Of a stretch of DNA of 7,673 nucleotides, positions 5,272 to 7,673 are shown in pieces. How positions within the stretch are numbered: position 1 is the stretch's first letter; each line of letters starts with the position of its first letter. The DNA comes from Bordetella parapertussis (GTDB lineage: Bacteria > Pseudomonadota > Gammaproteobacteria > Burkholderiales > Burkholderiaceae_B), in assembly GCA_945872285.1 (NCBI GenBank), contig CAMBZR010000109.1, positions 1 to 7,673 of the forward strand. The letters run 5' to 3'. The notes beneath the pieces were generated by a model. That model had not been told where the DNA came from and made no database searches. It saw only the letters and a program-made list of their open reading frames with translations. Both the position numbers and the translations under genes were made by a program.

Positions 5272-6285
5272 ATGAAAGTCTCAAAATATTTGTTCACGTG
5301 TTTGGTTTTTTTGCTGTCGAGTGTCGCTCTTACAATCACCGACCCAGTGCATGCTAATCCCGATCCTAGCAAAATGGTTGATCAGTTTGAGGCGACTAGC
5401 GGAAAGTTTGACGGATTTCGCCGCTCTGGGGCAAAAGGAATTTGTGCGATGGGGGAGTTTGTCGGCAGTGCTGCGGGCCGGAATATTTCAAACTCACCAG
5501 CGTTTAGTGGTGGGCCCATCCCCGTCATCGTACGTTTTTCTGTGGGTGGCGCAAACCCAAAGGCTGGCGATAACACCAAAACACAACGCAATTTAGCGTT
5601 GCAATTCAACCTGCCTAACAACGAGGTTTGGCAGATGGGTAATATTTCAGCGCCCGTATTTGGATCTTCAACTCCAGAGCAGTTGTTTGGTCGATTGCAG
5701 TCCTTGCAGCCCGATCCGCATACGAAAGTTGTAGATCAATCAAAAGTTAAAGCTTTTGCAGACGCAAATCCTGAAGTACTGATTCAAGGTAAATATTATG
5801 CTTCCCAACCCGTTCCTGCCAGCTACGTATCAACAAATTATTGGGGCGTACATGGCTTTGGCTTCTCTAATGAAAAAAAAGAAAAGGTGTGGGGCAAATG
5901 GATTTTTGAGCCTGTCGGTGGAGTACAAACCTTGACAGCGGAAGTTGCAAAAACAAAAGGCTCTGATTTTCTGTTTGATGATTTACGTCAGCGTGTCACG
6001 AGTGGAAATGCAGCTTTTAATTTCAATCTTGAGTTAGCTGAACTTGGCGATATCCTCACTAACGCGACTGTTCCCCTTCCCGAAGGACGCAAAAAACTGA
6101 CATTAGGAGTCCTCAAGATAGTTTCGGTTTCTACCGACGCTGGTGGTTCCTGTTTAAATATTACCTTCGATCCAAATAGAATGCCTCCGGGTGTGGAGGG
6201 GGCAGCAGACCCTATGTTGTCTGCTAGAGCAGCACCTTATGCTGTTTCACTAGGACGTCGACTTACTGAAGGCTCGAAGCAATAG
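5272..6285 (+). CDS. srpA: Secreted SrpA-type catalase-family protein lacking the distal histidine
   Basis: This 337-residue protein has a signal peptide (hydrophobic residues 6-22, likely cut after the HA of PVHA, residue 28), so it should be periplasmic. The rest follows the small catalase-related (SrpA-like) peroxidase family: AKGICAMGEF (54-63), PVIVRFSVGG (84-93), RNLALQFNLP (106-115), NISAPVF (124-130), then FDPNRMPPGVEGAADP (299-314) and ARAAPYAVSLGRR (318-330). Tyr323 matches the proximal haem ligand. In relatives the distal catalytic His sits in a (N/A)HAKG motif; here it reads SGAKG with Gly53, so classic catalase chemistry should be lost or altered. No strong Shine-Dalgarno precedes ATG (only CTACTCCT). 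The gene stands alone, facing the HAD gene, with similar terminators before and after. Confidence 0.85.
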   Translation: MKVSKYLFTCLVFLLSSVALTITDPVHANPDPSKMVDQFEATSGKFDGFRRSGAKGICAMGEFVGSAAGRNISNSPAFSGGPIPVIVRFSVGGANPKAGDNTKTQRNLALQFNLPNNEVWQMGNISAPVFGSSTPEQLFGRLQSLQPDPHTKVVDQSKVKAFADANPEVLIQGKYYASQPVPASYVSTNYWGVHGFGFSNEKKEKVWGKWIFEPVGGVQTLTAEVAKTKGSDFLFDDLRQRVTSGNAAFNFNLELAELGDILTNATVPLPEGRKKLTLGVLKIVSVSTDAGGSCLNITFDPNRMPPGVEGAADPMLSARAAPYAVSLGRRLTEGSKQ

Positions 6286-6370
6286 ATTAGGTTTTGTCCT
6301 TTTTAAAGGACGTCGCCAACCTGTAAGCCATGGGCGCGGTGTAAACCTCCAGTTACAAGTCCAAAGAAGT

Positions 6371-6400
6371 AAAAACCTCAGCGCGATGGCAGAGGTTTTT
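6371..6400. terminator. Bidirectional terminator between the SrpA-like and HAD genes
   Basis: AAAAACCTC pairs with GAGGTTTTT (nine base pairs) around AGCGCGATGGCA. It lies 85 bases after the SrpA-like stop and 83 bases beyond the end of the convergent HAD gene, so it can end both. Stem and loop core closely match the hairpin at 5071-5102. Confidence 0.85.
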
Positions 6401-6483
6401 CAGTTTCAGATGTTTGCTCGAGGCTAAATCCAACGGGCCTTGGACGCTAGATCCCTAACTTTGTATCTCCTAGGTATAAATGA

Positions 6484-7461
6484 TCATTTCCTAAAAATCA
6501 GAGCCCAGTCGGACTTCATGCTGACGACTAACCAGTTCCGTAGAGCTGCCTCGTCTAACGCTTTATCAAGACGACCAATTGGTGACTTGCGATCGTACGC
6601 AACTTCGCGCTCATTGTCTGTGTGCTGAATGATGACACCAAGCCGTGCGCCCGAGCCAGCAGTCACCCACTGAAGCATTTCTAGGTCTCCGTCTGAATTA
6701 CCAAATGCAGCGATTGGACGACGGCCGATAAACTGGTGAATGGCGACAGGCTTGTCTGCCTTATCGTTGATGAAATTTATTTCGGGTAGTCGTATTAACT
6801 CGGGGATTCCATTGCGCGATACGAGTTTCGTTTTAATTGAGCTTCCAATCACTTGTTCAGGCGGGATGCCATATATGCGCTCAGACCATGGGCGCATGAA
6901 TTCAACGCCACCGCCTGAAACAATATAGTTTTTAAATCCATGCTTCTTAAAATAGCTCAGTACTTCAAGCATAGGCAGATACACCAGATCTGTGTAGGGT
7001 CGCTTATGTGTTGGATGCACCGCTGTAGAAAGCCAGTCGGATACGATTTTTGAGTAGTCAGTTGTACTCATTCCAGCGTGGGTTGCAGTGATTAATTTAA
7101 GCAGGCCGTGTTCGCCTTGCTGCCGCAGTGTCTGGAGATCGCCCTCGAGCACGGCCTGAAATGGTTGCGTGACACGCCATTCAGAGTGCTTAGGCGCTAA
7201 CTCCTTTACTCGATCAATCGCAAAAACCAATTGAACATAGTTCGGTTGCTCGCTCCAAAGTGTGCCATCATTATCAAACACGGCGATCCTATCCTCAATC
7301 GGAACGAAATCAGATGAGCCCGTTTGAGTTACCTTGTTTATAAAGTTGATGATGAATTGTTTCGCTGGCCCTTCACGCCAGGAGGGTAATGGGTCTGCCG
7401 CATGCACAGCGCTAACACTGAGAAGCAAAAAAATAATCGTTCTGAGGATGAGATTTTTCAT
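6484..7461 (-). CDS. Periplasmic HAD-family phosphatase
   Basis: This 325-residue protein has a signal peptide (MKNLILRTIIFLLLSVSAVHA, likely cut at 21-22). The HAD motifs appear in order: motif I VFDNDGTLW with nucleophile Asp63 and Asp65, motif II IVSGGG with Ser182, a probable motif III Lys at 234 or 237 (NDKADKP), and motif IV AFGNSDGDLEML with Asp257 and Asp259. Residues ~75-170 form the cap that decides substrate. The order and motif IV style resemble phosphoserine-phosphatase-like HADs, so a Mg-dependent phosphomonoesterase is expected; the substrate is unknown. There is no convincing binding site before ATG; the start is supported by the signal peptide and by the matching start in the decayed copy at 4298. 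The gene lies between an IS3-family end (upstream) and a shared terminator (downstream) and appears intact. Confidence 0.88.
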   Translation of the reverse strand: MKNLILRTIIFLLLSVSAVHAADPLPSWREGPAKQFIINFINKVTQTGSSDFVPIEDRIAVFDNDGTLWSEQPNYVQLVFAIDRVKELAPKHSEWRVTQPFQAVLEGDLQTLRQQGEHGLLKLITATHAGMSTTDYSKIVSDWLSTAVHPTHKRPYTDLVYLPMLEVLSYFKKHGFKNYIVSGGGVEFMRPWSERIYGIPPEQVIGSSIKTKLVSRNGIPELIRLPEINFINDKADKPVAIHQFIGRRPIAAFGNSDGDLEMLQWVTAGSGARLGVIIQHTDNEREVAYDRKSPIGRLDKALDEAALRNWLVVSMKSDWALIFRK

Positions 7462-7529
7462 AAGTTTGAGGTTTTCTCAGTTTTAGAGATGGTGGTGTTG
7501 GCGCCGATCCAATATTGACCAACCGGGGG

Positions 7530-7673
7530 TGCGGTTAAAAAGTTGGACTGGTTTATGCCGTAAGTCCGAGACTTTGTCTGTATTCTAAGGGACTAAGTGA
7601 TCCAAGGGATATCTTGATTCGTTTTTCGTTGTACCAATGAATATACGAATCGACAATCTCAATAAATTGCTCA
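7530..7673 (-). mobile_element. 3' end of an IS3-family insertion sequence
   Basis: The element runs off the right edge. Its likely outer end starts TGCGGTTAAAAAGTTGGACT at 7530, in the TG...style of IS3-family inverted repeats, only about 23 bases beyond the transposase stop. The matching left end and any target duplication lie outside the window, so the exact boundary is a proposal. Confidence 0.65.
7553..7672 (-). CDS. IS3-family transposase, C-terminal end (partial)
   Basis: The last 39 residues, ending in TAA at 7553-7555, include YIHWYNEKRIKISLGSLSP and LEYRQSLGL. This is the standard tail of the IS3-family OrfB integrase core (rve), just after the catalytic Glu helix, closest in style to the IS150 group. 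The DDE residues lie outside the window, so whether the element is functional cannot be judged. It points away from the HAD gene's 3' end and lies about 70 bases upstream of the HAD start, where its end could supply or disrupt that gene's promoter. Confidence 0.85.
   Translation of the reverse strand, partial: EQFIEIVDSYIHWYNEKRIKISLGSLSPLEYRQSLGLTA

Noticed and set aside
7495..7505. Trace of the ogt 3' end upstream of the intact HAD gene (GTGTTGGCGCC against GTGTCGGCGCC at 4320-4330)
   Set aside because: Only 10 of 11 bases match, and spacing to the HAD start differs by 12 bases; too short to claim.
1..7673. CRISPR array, riboswitch, rRNA, replication origin, toxin-antitoxin pair
   Set aside because: No regularly spaced repeats, conserved RNA folds or small gene pairs were visible on either strand.

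Overview
The window looks like accessory DNA from a betaproteobacterium, probably Burkholderiales and perhaps Polynucleobacter-like. The evidence is moderate-GC genes of Burkholderiales type (a 3-sulfinopropanoyl-CoA desulfinase next to a CoA-transferase remnant, a SrpA-type catalase relative, an LprI-like periplasmic protein), many gene fragments, and an IS3-family end. The genus is inferred from protein style only.

Layout from left to right. (1) The 3' end of a phosphonate-type ABC ATPase gene (phnC-like, + strand) ends at 206. (2) A minus-strand block from 374 to 3045 holds a secreted protein joining an LprI-like domain to two Ltp-like repeats, an intact acyl-CoA-dehydrogenase-fold enzyme that I assign as 3-sulfinopropanoyl-CoA desulfinase, the first ~95 codons of its likely CoA-transferase partner, and the 3' part of an exbD gene. 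(3) A very AT-rich segment (about 3100-3900) carries one two-CBS-domain gene. (4) A decayed 5' copy of a periplasmic HAD phosphatase gene lies directly downstream of ogt (O6-alkylguanine-DNA alkyltransferase). (5) A secreted SrpA/catalase-like gene on the + strand has a similar hairpin terminator on each side. (6) The intact copy of the HAD phosphatase gene follows, then the 3' end of an IS3-family transposase at the right edge.

The most unusual structure is a set of three repeats in the same orientation (291-313, 3046-3091, 3936-3976). On the minus strand they read like the T-arm, acceptor stem and CCA of a tRNA, and I believe the match is to tRNA-Phe. They cut the window into modules, and broken genes (exbD', HAD') lie at or close to two of them. 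I read this as a scarred integration hotspot, or a row of att-like scars whose integrase is not in the window. The AT-rich CBS gene between the second and third repeats would be one captured cassette.

Metabolically, only the desulfinase/CoA-transferase pair forms a recognisable pathway (3-sulfinopropionate breakdown, releasing sulfite and propanoyl-CoA). The CoA-transferase has lost its catalytic part while the desulfinase stays intact, so CoA activation would have to come from elsewhere. The other genes are independent: DNA repair, periplasmic phosphatase, peroxidase-like protein, possible phage-exclusion or lysozyme-inhibitor-like protein, and CBS nucleotide sensor.
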